This document shows positions 26,677 through 37,356 of a stretch of 64,000 bases of DNA, in pieces. The first letter of the stretch is position 1; every line of letters starts with the position of its first letter. A program made the position numbers and the translations under genes. The DNA is from Chitinophagaceae bacterium (GTDB taxonomy: Bacteria > Bacteroidota > Bacteroidia > Chitinophagales > Chitinophagaceae), in the NCBI GenBank assembly GCA_016720825.1, contig JADKJV010000007.1, positions 124,001 to 188,000 of the forward strand, given 5' to 3'. The notes beneath the pieces are model-generated. The model saw only the letters and a program-made list of their open reading frames with translations, did no database searches and was not told the origin of the DNA.

Positions 26677-29600
26677 ATGAAGAAACTGATGCTCTCCTGG
26701 CTGGTGCTGCTTTTAGTATACCAGTCCCTGGCCCAGACACCACAGATCAACCAGATCAATATCCCCTCGTTTACAGTAAAAAATATCCTGCCCGGGAATA
26801 TTGACAACTGGCTCACCACACCCGGTGCGCTGCTGATGACCGCTCAAAAAGTACCCGGCTCCCGGGTGCTTGAACCGCGTATGGTTATACAGATCCGTTC
26901 TAACGGCGCACTGATCTGCGGCAATTCACCCGCTAATCCGCGTCCCGTGGATCCGTTTGATGTAAGAACATTCAACACCGCTGATCTCGTGGGCATGCTC
27001 GGCAACTGCCATGAACTGAAAGAAGGGTCGTACACCATCTGTGTGCAGTTTTACAATATTGATAAGATTGCCATCAGCCGTGAAGTATGCAAGGATTTCA
27101 CCGTTGAAGCACCTGTAACTGATTATTCCCCGCCCGTTTTAATCTCGCCCGGCAATGAAAAAACATTTTCCGTTGATGAATTACAGAGACCCGTCACTTT
27201 CCGCTGGACACCGTTAGTGCCCAAACCCAAAGAGCCCGTTACGTACCGTCTCAAAGTATGGCAGCTGATGCAGGGACAAAACAGCACAACGGCTATGCGC
27301 AGCAACCAGCCCATTGTTACCAAAGATGTTGACAATATAAACCAGGTTGTGGTGAATGGTGTGATCACTGGTCCCTGTCGCCCGCCCTATCTCTGTGAGT
27401 TTATCTGGAGCGTGCAGGCCCTGAGCCGCAACGGAAAACCATTGGGTAATAATAATGGTCTCAGTGAACCTTATACTTTCAAAGCCACCGAAAATAACCA
27501 GCCGGGTGATTGCCAGCCGCCGGCGTTGATGTCACCGGCTAACAGCAAAAGCTTTTCGCTCGCAGAAGCGCAGCGGTCCATCACCTTCAGGTGGACGCCG
27601 CTTGTTCCCAAACCCAGGGATCCTGTTACTTATCGTTTGAAAGTATGGCAACTCATGCAGGGACAAAACGGAACGCAGGCCATGCGCTCCAATCAGCCTA
27701 TTGTTACGAAAGATGTTGACAATATCAGTGAAGTAACTGTCAGCGGCATTTATACAGGCCCATGTCGTCCGCCTTATCTCTGTGAATTCATCTGGCAGGT
27801 GCAGGCCATTTACCGCGATGGAAATCCAGCCGGTTGTAAAGAAGGCTTCAGCGAACCCTTTAGTTTCAAAGTGGAAAGCGGTGGAACGAATGGTGATTGC
27901 CAGCCTCCCGCATTGTCAGCCCCGGCCAATAATAAAAATTTTACAACAGCAGAAGCACAGCAATCCATCACATTCCGCTGGACACCGCTTGTCCCCAAGC
28001 CCAGAGATCCGGTTACATACCGTTTGAAAGTATGGCAACTGATGCAGGGACAAAACGGAACACAGGCGATGCGCTCCAACCAGCCCATCGTTACCAAAGA
28101 TGTAGACAACATCAGCGAAGCAACCGTCAGCGGCATTTATACAGGCCCTTGCCGTCCGCCTTATCTCTGTGAATTTATCTGGCAGGTGCAGGCCATCTAC
28201 CGCGATGGAAATCCTGCCTGTTGTAAAGAAGGTTTCAGTGAACCATTTAGTTTCAAAGTGGAAAGCGGAGGAACAAATGGTGATTGCCAGCCGCCGGTAT
28301 TGTCGGCCCCCGCCAAGAATAAAAATTTTACAACAGCAGAAGCACAGCAATCCATCACCTTCCGCTGGACACCGCTTGTTCCCAAGCCCAGGGATCCGGT
28401 TACTTACCGTTTGAAAGTATGGCAGCTGATGCAGGGACAAAACGGCACGCAGGCCATGCGTTCCAACCAGCCCATTGTTACGAAAGATGTTGACAACCTA
28501 ACCGAAGTCGCCGTCAGCGGCATTTATACAGGTCCATGCAAACCGCCTTATCTCTGTGAATTTATCTGGCAGGTACAGGCTATCAACCGCGATGGAACCC
28601 CTGCCGGCTGTAAAGAAGGAACCAGCGAACCATTTAGTTTCAAAATAGAAAGCAGCGGAACAAATGGTGATTGCCAGCCGCCGGTATTAACAGCCCCTGC
28701 TAATAATAAAAGTTATAAATCATCTGAAACAAGTCAGCCGGTTACATTCCGCTGGACACCAGTAGTGCCCAAACCCCGTGACCCGGTTACTTACCGGTTA
28801 AAAGTATGGCAGCTGATGCAGGGACAGAATGGAACAGAGGCCATGCGTTCGAACAAACCTATTGTTACCAAAGATGTGGCCGATGTCAGCGAAGTAGCTG
28901 TCAGCGGCATTTATACCGGCCCCTGCAAACCACCTTATCTCTGTGAATTTATCTGGCAGGTGCAGGCCTTGAACCGCGAGGGAAAACCGGTTGGCTGTAA
29001 AGAGGGAATGAGTGAACCCTTCTCTTTCAAAATGCAGAACAATATTGATATTGAAATTGACAGTTTGAAAGTCGGTTGTTGTGAAAAAGGGAAACAATCC
29101 ATTTATATCTCCGTCAAAAACAATCTCGCCAACCCGGTAAAAATTACCGCGATCACCTATAAGATCAATGGCGCCGGTGCTGCAATTCCTTTAACGCCGC
29201 TTACACCGGTACTGCCTGTAAACATTACAGGAAACGGTTCACAGGTATTTACTTCTTCTGTGGATTGCATGGACAATGCGACCTGGCTTAAATTCCTGGT
29301 AGATGCAGAAGACATTGCTGATCCGGATAATAAAGAAACCGAAGTGGCCAGTGATACACTGCATTGCATCTGCAATGCCTGTGATTCTATGAAAATAGAT
29401 ATCAATCAGAAAGACAGCATCAAACTGGTTGGAAATAATCTTATACTGAATAATACCATCAGCGTTTCTCCCAAACCAGTGAAGTCAGTCAATGCCGAAC
29501 TGGTCTATTTCGAATATGTTCCCGAGAGCGAAGACTGCATGCTTTGCAATAAAGACCCGAAAACATTTGGCAATTTCATCAGTGCGGAAACCGGAATCGT

Positions 29601-29829
29601 TTCTCCCACAGTTCCTGCACCACATACGGTGAACTGGAATATCGGCAGTGTGGGTGCGCAGGTGATCACCAACCAGGCCATCAATTTCACCATCAGCATG
29701 CCGCCAACAGTTAAGTGCTGTGCGGCGCAGGTGCGATGGTGTATCCGGTATGTAATCACGTTTGCCGACTGCACGGTGTGCAACAAACTGGTTTGCTATA
29801 CCTATAACAAAAAATGTGATTGTAAATAA
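26677..29829 (+). CDS. Exported protein A: five 129-residue Fn3-like repeats and a C-terminal paired-cysteine domain
   Basis: A 1050-residue protein with a signal peptide (about 1-19, ending QSLAQ). An N-terminal domain (20-150) with GSYTICVQFYN precedes five tandem repeats of exactly 129 residues (27130 to about 29040). Each contains VTFRWTP, VTYRLKVWQLMQGQN, AMRSNQPIVTKDV and GPC(R/K)PPYLCEFIW, so each has a possible disulphide. The C-terminal 250 residues are Cys-rich (CC, CNxC, CDC). No T9SS sorting tail was recognised. It is likely extracellular or surface-bound, first in a four-gene operon. The repeats resemble TANFOR/fibronectin III-type modules (tentative). Protein D shares the same N-terminal and repeat modules. 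Confidence 0.75.
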   Translation: MKKLMLSWLVLLLVYQSLAQTPQINQINIPSFTVKNILPGNIDNWLTTPGALLMTAQKVPGSRVLEPRMVIQIRSNGALICGNSPANPRPVDPFDVRTFNTADLVGMLGNCHELKEGSYTICVQFYNIDKIAISREVCKDFTVEAPVTDYSPPVLISPGNEKTFSVDELQRPVTFRWTPLVPKPKEPVTYRLKVWQLMQGQNSTTAMRSNQPIVTKDVDNINQVVVNGVITGPCRPPYLCEFIWSVQALSRNGKPLGNNNGLSEPYTFKATENNQPGDCQPPALMSPANSKSFSLAEAQRSITFRWTPLVPKPRDPVTYRLKVWQLMQGQNGTQAMRSNQPIVTKDVDNISEVTVSGIYTGPCRPPYLCEFIWQVQAIYRDGNPAGCKEGFSEPFSFKVESGGTNGDCQPPALSAPANNKNFTTAEAQQSITFRWTPLVPKPRDPVTYRLKVWQLMQGQNGTQAMRSNQPIVTKDVDNISEATVSGIYTGPCRPPYLCEFIWQVQAIYRDGNPACCKEGFSEPFSFKVESGGTNGDCQPPVLSAPAKNKNFTTAEAQQSITFRWTPLVPKPRDPVTYRLKVWQLMQGQNGTQAMRSNQPIVTKDVDNLTEVAVSGIYTGPCKPPYLCEFIWQVQAINRDGTPAGCKEGTSEPFSFKIESSGTNGDCQPPVLTAPANNKSYKSSETSQPVTFRWTPVVPKPRDPVTYRLKVWQLMQGQNGTEAMRSNKPIVTKDVADVSEVAVSGIYTGPCKPPYLCEFIWQVQALNREGKPVGCKEGMSEPFSFKMQNNIDIEIDSLKVGCCEKGKQSIYISVKNNLANPVKITAITYKINGAGAAIPLTPLTPVLPVNITGNGSQVFTSSVDCMDNATWLKFLVDAEDIADPDNKETEVASDTLHCICNACDSMKIDINQKDSIKLVGNNLILNNTISVSPKPVKSVNAELVYFEYVPESEDCMLCNKDPKTFGNFISAETGIVSPTVPAPHTVNWNIGSVGAQVITNQAINFTISMPPTVKCCAAQVRWCIRYVITFADCTVCNKLVCYTYNKKCDCK
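27130..29040 (+). repeat. Five direct repeats of 387 bases inside gene A
   Basis: Repeat starts are 27130, 27517, 27904, 28291 and 28678, an exact 387-base period. Units 2-4 are nearly identical at DNA level over long stretches, while units 1 and 5 are more diverged, a pattern of recent duplication or gene conversion in the centre. Assemblies may collapse or miscount these units. Confidence 0.9.
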
Positions 29830-29855
29830 AATCCGCCACTCCCAAACAATCAGCA

Positions 29856-32800
29856 ATGAAAAAACTCATTTATATACTCAGTTTTATTTTCACCGGCCTC
29901 GTTGCACAGTCGCAGGTGAATAACTGCTGCCCTGAATTCAGCCTGCAGGATGCTTCCAAGCTCAGAAGCTGTCCCGGCGACAGTACTTGTATGTCCAATC
30001 CCGCCAATGGTGGAAATCCCGTTGGTGGTTCACCGGGTGGCGCATCCATGATAGCCTGTAAAAACAGTTTGCAGACATTTTTTGTAGTGCCCAATCTGCC
30101 TGGTTTTACTTTCAACTGGACGATCATCGGCGGTACGCCCAACACTACTTCAGGTAATCCCGTGATTATCCAGTGGGGCAGCGGCAACCAGGGTTTTATC
30201 CAGGTGATTATCTCCGATGCATCCGGCCAGTGTCGCGATACAATCCGTCGTAAAGTGTGTTTATTGAATTCACCTGTTGCCGGATTTACTGCAGCATAAG
30301 GCACAACCGTCTGCGCCACACAACCTGTTACATTCACCAGTACTTCCAGTGGCGCTTCAACATATAGCTGGAACTTCGGAGATGGATCAGGAGATAATGT
30401 TGCTAACCCCGGACCACATACTTTCCCCGGCCCCGGTGTGTATACTGTTGTACTGACTGTAACAAATGGTCCCGCAGGTGGATCTAGCAACGGCGTTGCC
30501 GACCCATGCGGTTGTTCAGATACCGCGATGATGGTGATCAATGTGATTGCCGGTACTGGACCCGTGATCACTTCCCCGAATTGTAAAAAGATGTTGTGTC
30601 CCGGTGATACGGCAACATATTGTGTGAGTCCGGGTTGTGCTCCCTATAACTGGACCGTCAATGGCGGAACCATTCAGGGTTCTTCCACCGGATCATGTAT
30701 TAAAGTGTTGTGGAATTCACCACCCTCAACATATCCCTGTTATGTTTCTGTAACAACCGGCTGTTCCGGTTCTTGCAGTAACACGGCCATACTCAATGTA
30801 CCTGTTCTCTATAATAATATTACGATCAACGGGCCCAGTCCTGTTTGCGTGGGAACAACCTCGGTGTACACGTTACCCGTCATGCCCGGTACATTTTATT
30901 ACTGGACAGTTACCGGTGCCGGTGGTGGTACGATTGTGGGGGCCGACAGCAACACCGCTTCTGTAACCATTTTATGGAATGGCCCTCCCGGTAACGCCGT
31001 CATCAATTGCAATTACACCAATCCTTATTCCGGATGTAAAGGCAGCAGTTCATTGCCGGTGAAAGTGAGAAGGACATATAAGATCAGCGGACCTTCACCT
31101 GCCTGTGTGGGAACAACAAGTACGTATACCGCTGTTGGTGGTGCACCTTCCAACTGGACGATTACGCCCGGTACCGGTTACACGGCCACTTCACTCAGTA
31201 ATGTTCCATCTGTCAGCATTACCTGGACTTCCCCCGGAACGTATGTAGTGAAAGGCATGCCTTTTACGAGTGGGAATTTCTGTAATCCTTCTGATTCAAT
31301 CATTGTCGTCGTAAATCCCAAACCTATTCTCGGTCCTATTACAGGTCCATCACCTGTTTGCCCGAATGGATTTTATAATTATGCGGTAACAAGTAATATG
31401 ACGGGGCCATTTACCTGGACAGTCACCGGAGGTTCTGTCATTACTTCCATGGGTACGAACAAAGATTCCGTAGTTATCCAGTGGACAGGTTCCGGTACAC
31501 ATACCATCAATGTATCTCAAACAGTGAATGGTTGTGTGGGTACCGCTACGCTCACGGTGGCAAACGTAACGCCGCCGCCGCCGATTACCATTACACCGGC
31601 CGGCAGTATTTGCTCCGGGCAAACAATCACGGCATCTGTTACTGGTCCTTTGCCTCCCGGTGGCTATACCTGGAGCGCCACGCCTGGTGCAGTATTAACA
31701 GGCGGACAGGGAACAAACTCGGCTACGTTTATAATTAACAGCAATGCCACCATCAGCGTCAGCAATTGTGCGGGCACCACGAATACGAATGTAACGATCA
31801 ACTCGCCTGCTGTTACCGTTACGCAGGTGGTGAGTGGTTGCGGCGCCACGCTTACCGCGACTGCAGGTGGTACTTCTTATACCTGGTTCCTTAACGGACA
31901 ACCTGCCGGAACGGGTAATCCTTTTGTGGCTACACAAAACGGAAATTATGTTGTTGTTGTTACCTATCCCGGAGGCTGTACTGCGAACAGTTCTATTACG
32001 GTTACCGGAATAACACCAGTTGTGGCATCCATCACTTCTGTTGGCAGTCTTTGTAATGGCGGCAGCGTTACCCTCGTAGCCGTTTTACAGGGTAATTGCA
32101 CAGGAGCAACGTATACCTGGAGCAACGCACAAACAGGCAACACGATTACGGTAAATACACCAGGATCCTATTCAGTTACTGTTGTGTGCAATGGTTGTAC
32201 GCTGCATTCAAATGTGATTAACGTATTGCCCTGTACTTCTGCACCCGGTTGTATCAACGATCTCGTTATCGGACCTCCTTCGAATTGCAATAATCCCGTT
32301 GTGCTGACCGCAACACCGCCTTCCGGTTGCACGCCTGTAAGCACTAACTGGAATTATGGTGATGGATGGAGTAATACAACCGGCACGCATACCTATAACA
32401 ATGTGGGCTACTACACCGTGTTTGCACAAATGAGCTGCACCAACGGCACGACCCATTGCGATACAATGATTGTAACCATCCCCATGGTAGATTCATTCAC
32501 ACACGTGGTGAACTGTAATGCCACTGGCTGGACAATCAATTTACAGGATGCGAGTATTTATTTGCCCGCCTACGCTGGCTATACCTACAGCTGGTCAACC
32601 ACCTGCGGAACTTTATCGGCCACGAATATTCCCAACCCGGTACTCACGGTTCCGTTTGGTTGTAATCCAATTGTTACACTCACGATTTCTAAAAACGGAT
32701 GTACGCTGAGTCATTCTGTGAACTTCAATTTACCCACGACCACTTTCAATATCCTGGGACCGTCCACCGTTTGCAAGGGTGTAACGAATACTTACAACAG

Positions 32801-35618
32801 CAGTTTTACCACCGGCATCATCAGTTACAACTGGAATTTTGGAGACGCCACTACCGGTGTTACCAATCCAATCCAGCATACGTTTAACGGAACACCCGTT
32901 AATCCTACCATTACACTTTCCATTAAAGACCAGTTTGGCTGCATATTCACAACCACCAAACCTATTACGGTGATCGTACCACCGGCCCTGAGCATTATTC
33001 CTTCTCCTTTGGTGAAAATTTGTCCGGATTGCGCGCCACCTGATACTTTAACCACAAACCCGGTTGCCGGATTTGCCAGTTACCAGTGGTATCACAATGG
33101 CCAGGCCATCAGCGGTGCCAACAGCTCGAGCTATATTTTATGTACCGGCAATGCATCGGGTACATATTATGTACAGGCCATACATACAGGAACCGGTTGT
33201 CCGGTTACATCTGATACAGTAACGGTAGTGTATAATCCCAAACCCGTTGCGCAGATCACCGGAAGCTCCACCGCCTGTTTGAGCGGCGGATCAGCGAATA
33301 TTTACTTAGCCAATGCCGTGAACGATCCGACCTGCACCTATAACTGGACCGCACAAGGCAATAACACCAGCCTCTCCACCAATTTTGATTTAAACACAAC
33401 GGTGAATGCACTCGGTAATTACAGTTATGTATTAACCGTTACCAGTGCTGATGGCTGCGTGGCCCGTGATACAGTTTGTGTTGTGGTTGGATTAACGCCA
33501 ACAGTAACGGTTACCCCTTCATCCGCCGGTGTGCTTTGTGCCGGAACGATACATGGTTTCACCGCAACCGCATTGCCACCCAATCCCAATTATATTTATA
33601 CCTGGAGCAATGGTGCAACCGGAACAACAATGACTACAGCATTAGCCGGCATGTACATGGTTACGGTGACTGATCCTGCCAATGGTTGCTTCGCGATGAG
33701 CTTTGCGGGTGTGATACAACCAAGACCATCCACACGGTTATTCCCCATTGGCTGCGATACTTTGTGTGATACAGATTCAATCATTCCCCCGCTGGCACTC
33801 GGACCCGGACAGAATTATAATATCTATACCATCCAGTGGTTCCTCAATGGAAATTATGGCACACCGATTTACGTAGGCCCTGTATTAAACCTGCAGGCCA
33901 CCATGCCGCCGCTGATTTACGGCATGAACAATATTTCTATTGTAGTTACTTATAATGGCTGCAGCGATACATCAAACACATACAATCTCTTCATCAAAAA
34001 ATGCGGTGAATGCGATTGTAAAGAAAGCCATTGGGGCGATATCATTCTCTCACCCGGAAACAATGTGCCAACGGGCGGCAAGATGAATGTGATTGTTCCC
34101 GGCGGACAACAATTGTCCTGCAACCACAATTATACCCTGGATTGCAATAAACCGTATACTATCACTGCGGCTTATCATTGCAAAGATTCTGTAAGCTGTC
34201 CGCCTAAAGTGACCTATGCATTACAGCCGCCTTCGGGTCCTGTGATTACCGGCAACGCACCGTTTACGTTCACTACACCCAATTCATCCGGCGTGTACAC
34301 ACTCACGCTCTATGGCTGGTGCGGTGGCAAGATCTGCGACAGCTGTGTGATCGACCTCACCGTGAAATGTGAACCCGATTGTGATTGCAAAGGCAGTAAA
34401 TGGAATGACATTACTATCACCCAGCCCACCAACAATCCCACAGAAGCCAAAGCCGTGATTGGCACCGGCGGAACGGGTATTGGAAAACTGAATTGTGGTA
34501 AGACCTATGATCTCAAATGCAAGACTTTCTATTCGGTAAATGCAGGTTATACTTGTCCGCAGCCAAATTGCCCCGGTCACGTGGAATATGTTTTCTCCGG
34601 TCCCGCAGGCACCACCACCGGCACCATGCCTTTGAATTTCTCTTTAAGCATGACGGGCACTTATACCTTAACGCTCTATGGTTATTGCGGCACGAAGAAA
34701 TGCGACAGCTGCGTGGTGAAATTCAAAACCGATTGCCCGGTTGATTCCAGCTGCTGTAAGTATAATATTTCCGTGAGTAACCCGGTTACCACACTCACTA
34801 CACTGAGTGCGCCGCCGGCAACTGTAGTGAATGCCTTATTTAATATCAGCGGACCTCCCGGTAATTTATTCACCCAGATCCGTGCGGAAATAACTGATTA
34901 CACCATTTCCAGCAATTACAATAATGAATGCCTGAACTGCAAAACATTCCCTTATGCCTGGGCAAGTATGTACCAGCCCGGTAATGCGGGCAGCGTCCAG
35001 CCGCAGATTACGATGTTTGGCAGTACGGTCACCGCATTCAATCCTTCCGGCGCGGGTATGTACCAGAACCCGCGGGAAGTAACATGGACCAGCGCTTCGC
35101 CATTTGCGTTGCCGCCTTCGCTGAACCTGTCGTTCCTGTTACCATCCGCATCAATCATTGATTGCTGCGAGCTGACCGCTAAGATTTGTGTGAAGTTTAC
35201 GTTCCGTGATAAAGACTGCCGTGAATGTGTGGCGCTGGTTTGTTTCACCGTCATCATTAAACCCGGCGGTGGTGGTCACGACCAGGCCTGCAATTGTTCT
35301 TTCAAACCCGTATTCAGTTACGAGGGTGGCAGCAAGGCTGTGGCCTGCGGACAAAGCCTCACGCTCTTTGCGGGCAATATCCCTGTAAATCTCAATCCCG
35401 GTTTCAGCTGCAAGGATGCAACAGGGAAAGATTGTCCGGGATCCTCTTTTACTGTCACCGTTAAGAAACCAGATAACACCACGCAGGTATTAACCGGCCC
35501 GAATTATCCGTACACGTTCTCCCTGGCGCAGACGGGCACGTTTGTGTACACGGTTACCGGTAACTGCGGCGGTAAAAAATGTGATTGTTCATTTAATGTT
35601 GTTATCCCCAAAAACTAA
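29856..35618 (+). CDS. Exported protein B: giant PKD/Ig-like repeat protein with Cys-rich end, interrupted by one TAA
   Basis: The frame from the ATG at 29856 (signal peptide ending VAQSQ) continues to 35618 with one in-frame TAA at 30297-30299 (codon 148), giving about 1920 residues if read through. After the TAA comes a PKD domain (SWNFGDGSGDN), then about ten PKD/Ig-like modules (GPSPVCVGTTS, YTWSN), a second PKD stretch, and a Cys-rich end with three related modules beginning CDC/CNC (34011-34370, 34378-34735, 35289-35618) and a CC domain at 34750-35260 that resembles the end of protein A. Probably an adhesin or surface filament protein. The stop may be a substitution error, a recent mutation or a genuine truncation to a 147-residue product. 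Confidence 0.75.
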
Positions 35619-35627
35619 CCACCATTT

Positions 35628-37346
35628 ATGCGGAAACAAAAACTAATTGTATTGCTGGCCATCGCGCTCTCATTGCAGGCAGGCGCCCAAAAGCCGGCCT
35701 TCAGCATCAGCGGTATGGCGGGCGTGAGTTATGAGAATTACGGACTCAGCCGCAAACCAACCGGCTGGACCGGCTTCACGCCCCGCAAGCCCTGGAACCA
35801 GGTGCGGTTCAATTTCACACCCACGATGCAGTTCGGGAAAGATTTCTCGCTGCCTTTCAATTTCAACTTCGCGATGAAGCCCACCAATTTTGCAGGGCCT
35901 TATACCGGATTGCAGAAACAAAGTTTCGGTCAGTTCATCACCAACCCGATGAACAGTTTTGGATTAAACCCCAAATACAAGTGGGCTGAATTGCAACTGG
36001 GCACGCAGTATCTCAACTATTCCAACCTCAGCACCGGCGATATTGGTGTATTCGGTGCGGGTTTTGATCTCCGCCCCGGCGCTTATGTCATTAAATTCTT
36101 CACCGGCGTATCCCAGCAAGGGGTGAACTTCTTTACCGGTCCGCCAACCACCAACGGTGCCTATAAAAGAAGCAACTGGATGTTTTCCCTTGGCCGCGCC
36201 AAAGAAGGCAAGTATGAACTCGCGCTGAATTTTGTTAAAGCCAAGGATGATACCACCACATTAGTCGCACCCGTATCCGGTATCAAACCCCAGGAAGGTT
36301 TTACAATGAGCATCGTCAGCAAGGCCTGGTTCAAAGGCGGCTGGTATTATTCTGCGGAAGCGGCACAGTCTATTTATACAAAAGATTTATTACTGCCCCT
36401 TGACAGCGCAAAAGCGTCTTTCAAACCTTTTATAGACGGACACGCGTCTACCGTGAAAGATGTAGCGGCCGATGCTGCATTCGGACGGAAATCAAAAAAC
36501 TTTGATCTCGGTTTGCGGTTAAAATACCTCGGCGCCGGTTTCCAGACGCCCGGTTATCCGTTTATGTTACCTGATCGCTTTGATTATATGCTCACCACCC
36601 GCATCAATGCGTGGAAGAGCAAGGAAGGGTCTTATAAAATGAATATCGTGGCTTCGGGTGGCCAGCGGGTGAATAACGTGAGCAATACCACCCTTCGCGC
36701 GAAACAATTTATCGGTAACCTCAATTGGTTTACGCAATTCAATGACCACTGGAACCTCAACATCAGTTTCAACAACTTCGGATTCCAGGCGCCGGGTGGT
36801 ATCAATCCGTATGGCATTCGTAATGTGAGTACCGACCTGGGCATTAATCCCACGTGGACCTGGAGTAATGAAAAGATGGTCAACCTTCTCAGCCTGAACT
36901 ATACATACAGTAAATATGATGAACGCGATGTGTTCACCGGTCTTGTTACGTCCAACAACACGCACACCGGTTTACTGAGCTATGTGCCCACATTCCTGAA
37001 GAGCGGCATCTCACCTGATTTCAGCCTGATGTATTTCCTCAATAAACTCCCGGGTTTCAAAACCACACTCATTACCTTCAGCAGTGGCGTGGCTTTCCCG
37101 GCGTTGAAAAAGAAAATGAACCTGCGCATACAGGGTCAGTACACTTATTCTAAGAACAACAGTTTTACTGGGAATAATAACCTGATTGGTTCGCTTAACA
37201 GCGACTGGAAGCTGAATAAAAAACTCACGTGGACCACATTCATCAGCACCAACCAGTTCCATTACGGCAATGAGATCACACCGAACAATGCCCGTTACCT
37301 TGAATCAACAATCCGTACCGGTTTTCAATACAAATTTGGAAAATAA
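35628..37346 (+). CDS. Exported protein C: predicted outer-membrane beta-barrel
   Basis: A 572-residue protein with a signal peptide ending QAGAQ. The sequence is full of alternating aromatic/polar strands (for example WNLNISFNNFGF, MVNLLSLNYTYSKYDER) and ends in the aromatic pattern RTGFQYKFGK, typical of outer-membrane barrels. I do not recognise a named family. It starts 9 bases after gene B and is 10 bases before gene D. It may anchor or export the repeat proteins of the operon (inference from context only). Confidence 0.75.
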   Translation: MRKQKLIVLLAIALSLQAGAQKPAFSISGMAGVSYENYGLSRKPTGWTGFTPRKPWNQVRFNFTPTMQFGKDFSLPFNFNFAMKPTNFAGPYTGLQKQSFGQFITNPMNSFGLNPKYKWAELQLGTQYLNYSNLSTGDIGVFGAGFDLRPGAYVIKFFTGVSQQGVNFFTGPPTTNGAYKRSNWMFSLGRAKEGKYELALNFVKAKDDTTTLVAPVSGIKPQEGFTMSIVSKAWFKGGWYYSAEAAQSIYTKDLLLPLDSAKASFKPFIDGHASTVKDVAADAAFGRKSKNFDLGLRLKYLGAGFQTPGYPFMLPDRFDYMLTTRINAWKSKEGSYKMNIVASGGQRVNNVSNTTLRAKQFIGNLNWFTQFNDHWNLNISFNNFGFQAPGGINPYGIRNVSTDLGINPTWTWSNEKMVNLLSLNYTYSKYDERDVFTGLVTSNNTHTGLLSYVPTFLKSGISPDFSLMYFLNKLPGFKTTLITFSSGVAFPALKKKMNLRIQGQYTYSKNNSFTGNNNLIGSLNSDWKLNKKLTWTTFISTNQFHYGNEITPNNARYLESTIRTGFQYKFGK

Positions 37347-37356
37347 ACCAGCAAAC

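Noticed and set aside
26677..35618. T9SS type A or B sorting tails on proteins A and B
   Set aside because: The C-termini are Cys-rich and lack the FTPNNDG/WG pattern or a type A tail, unlike the protein at 45574-47043.
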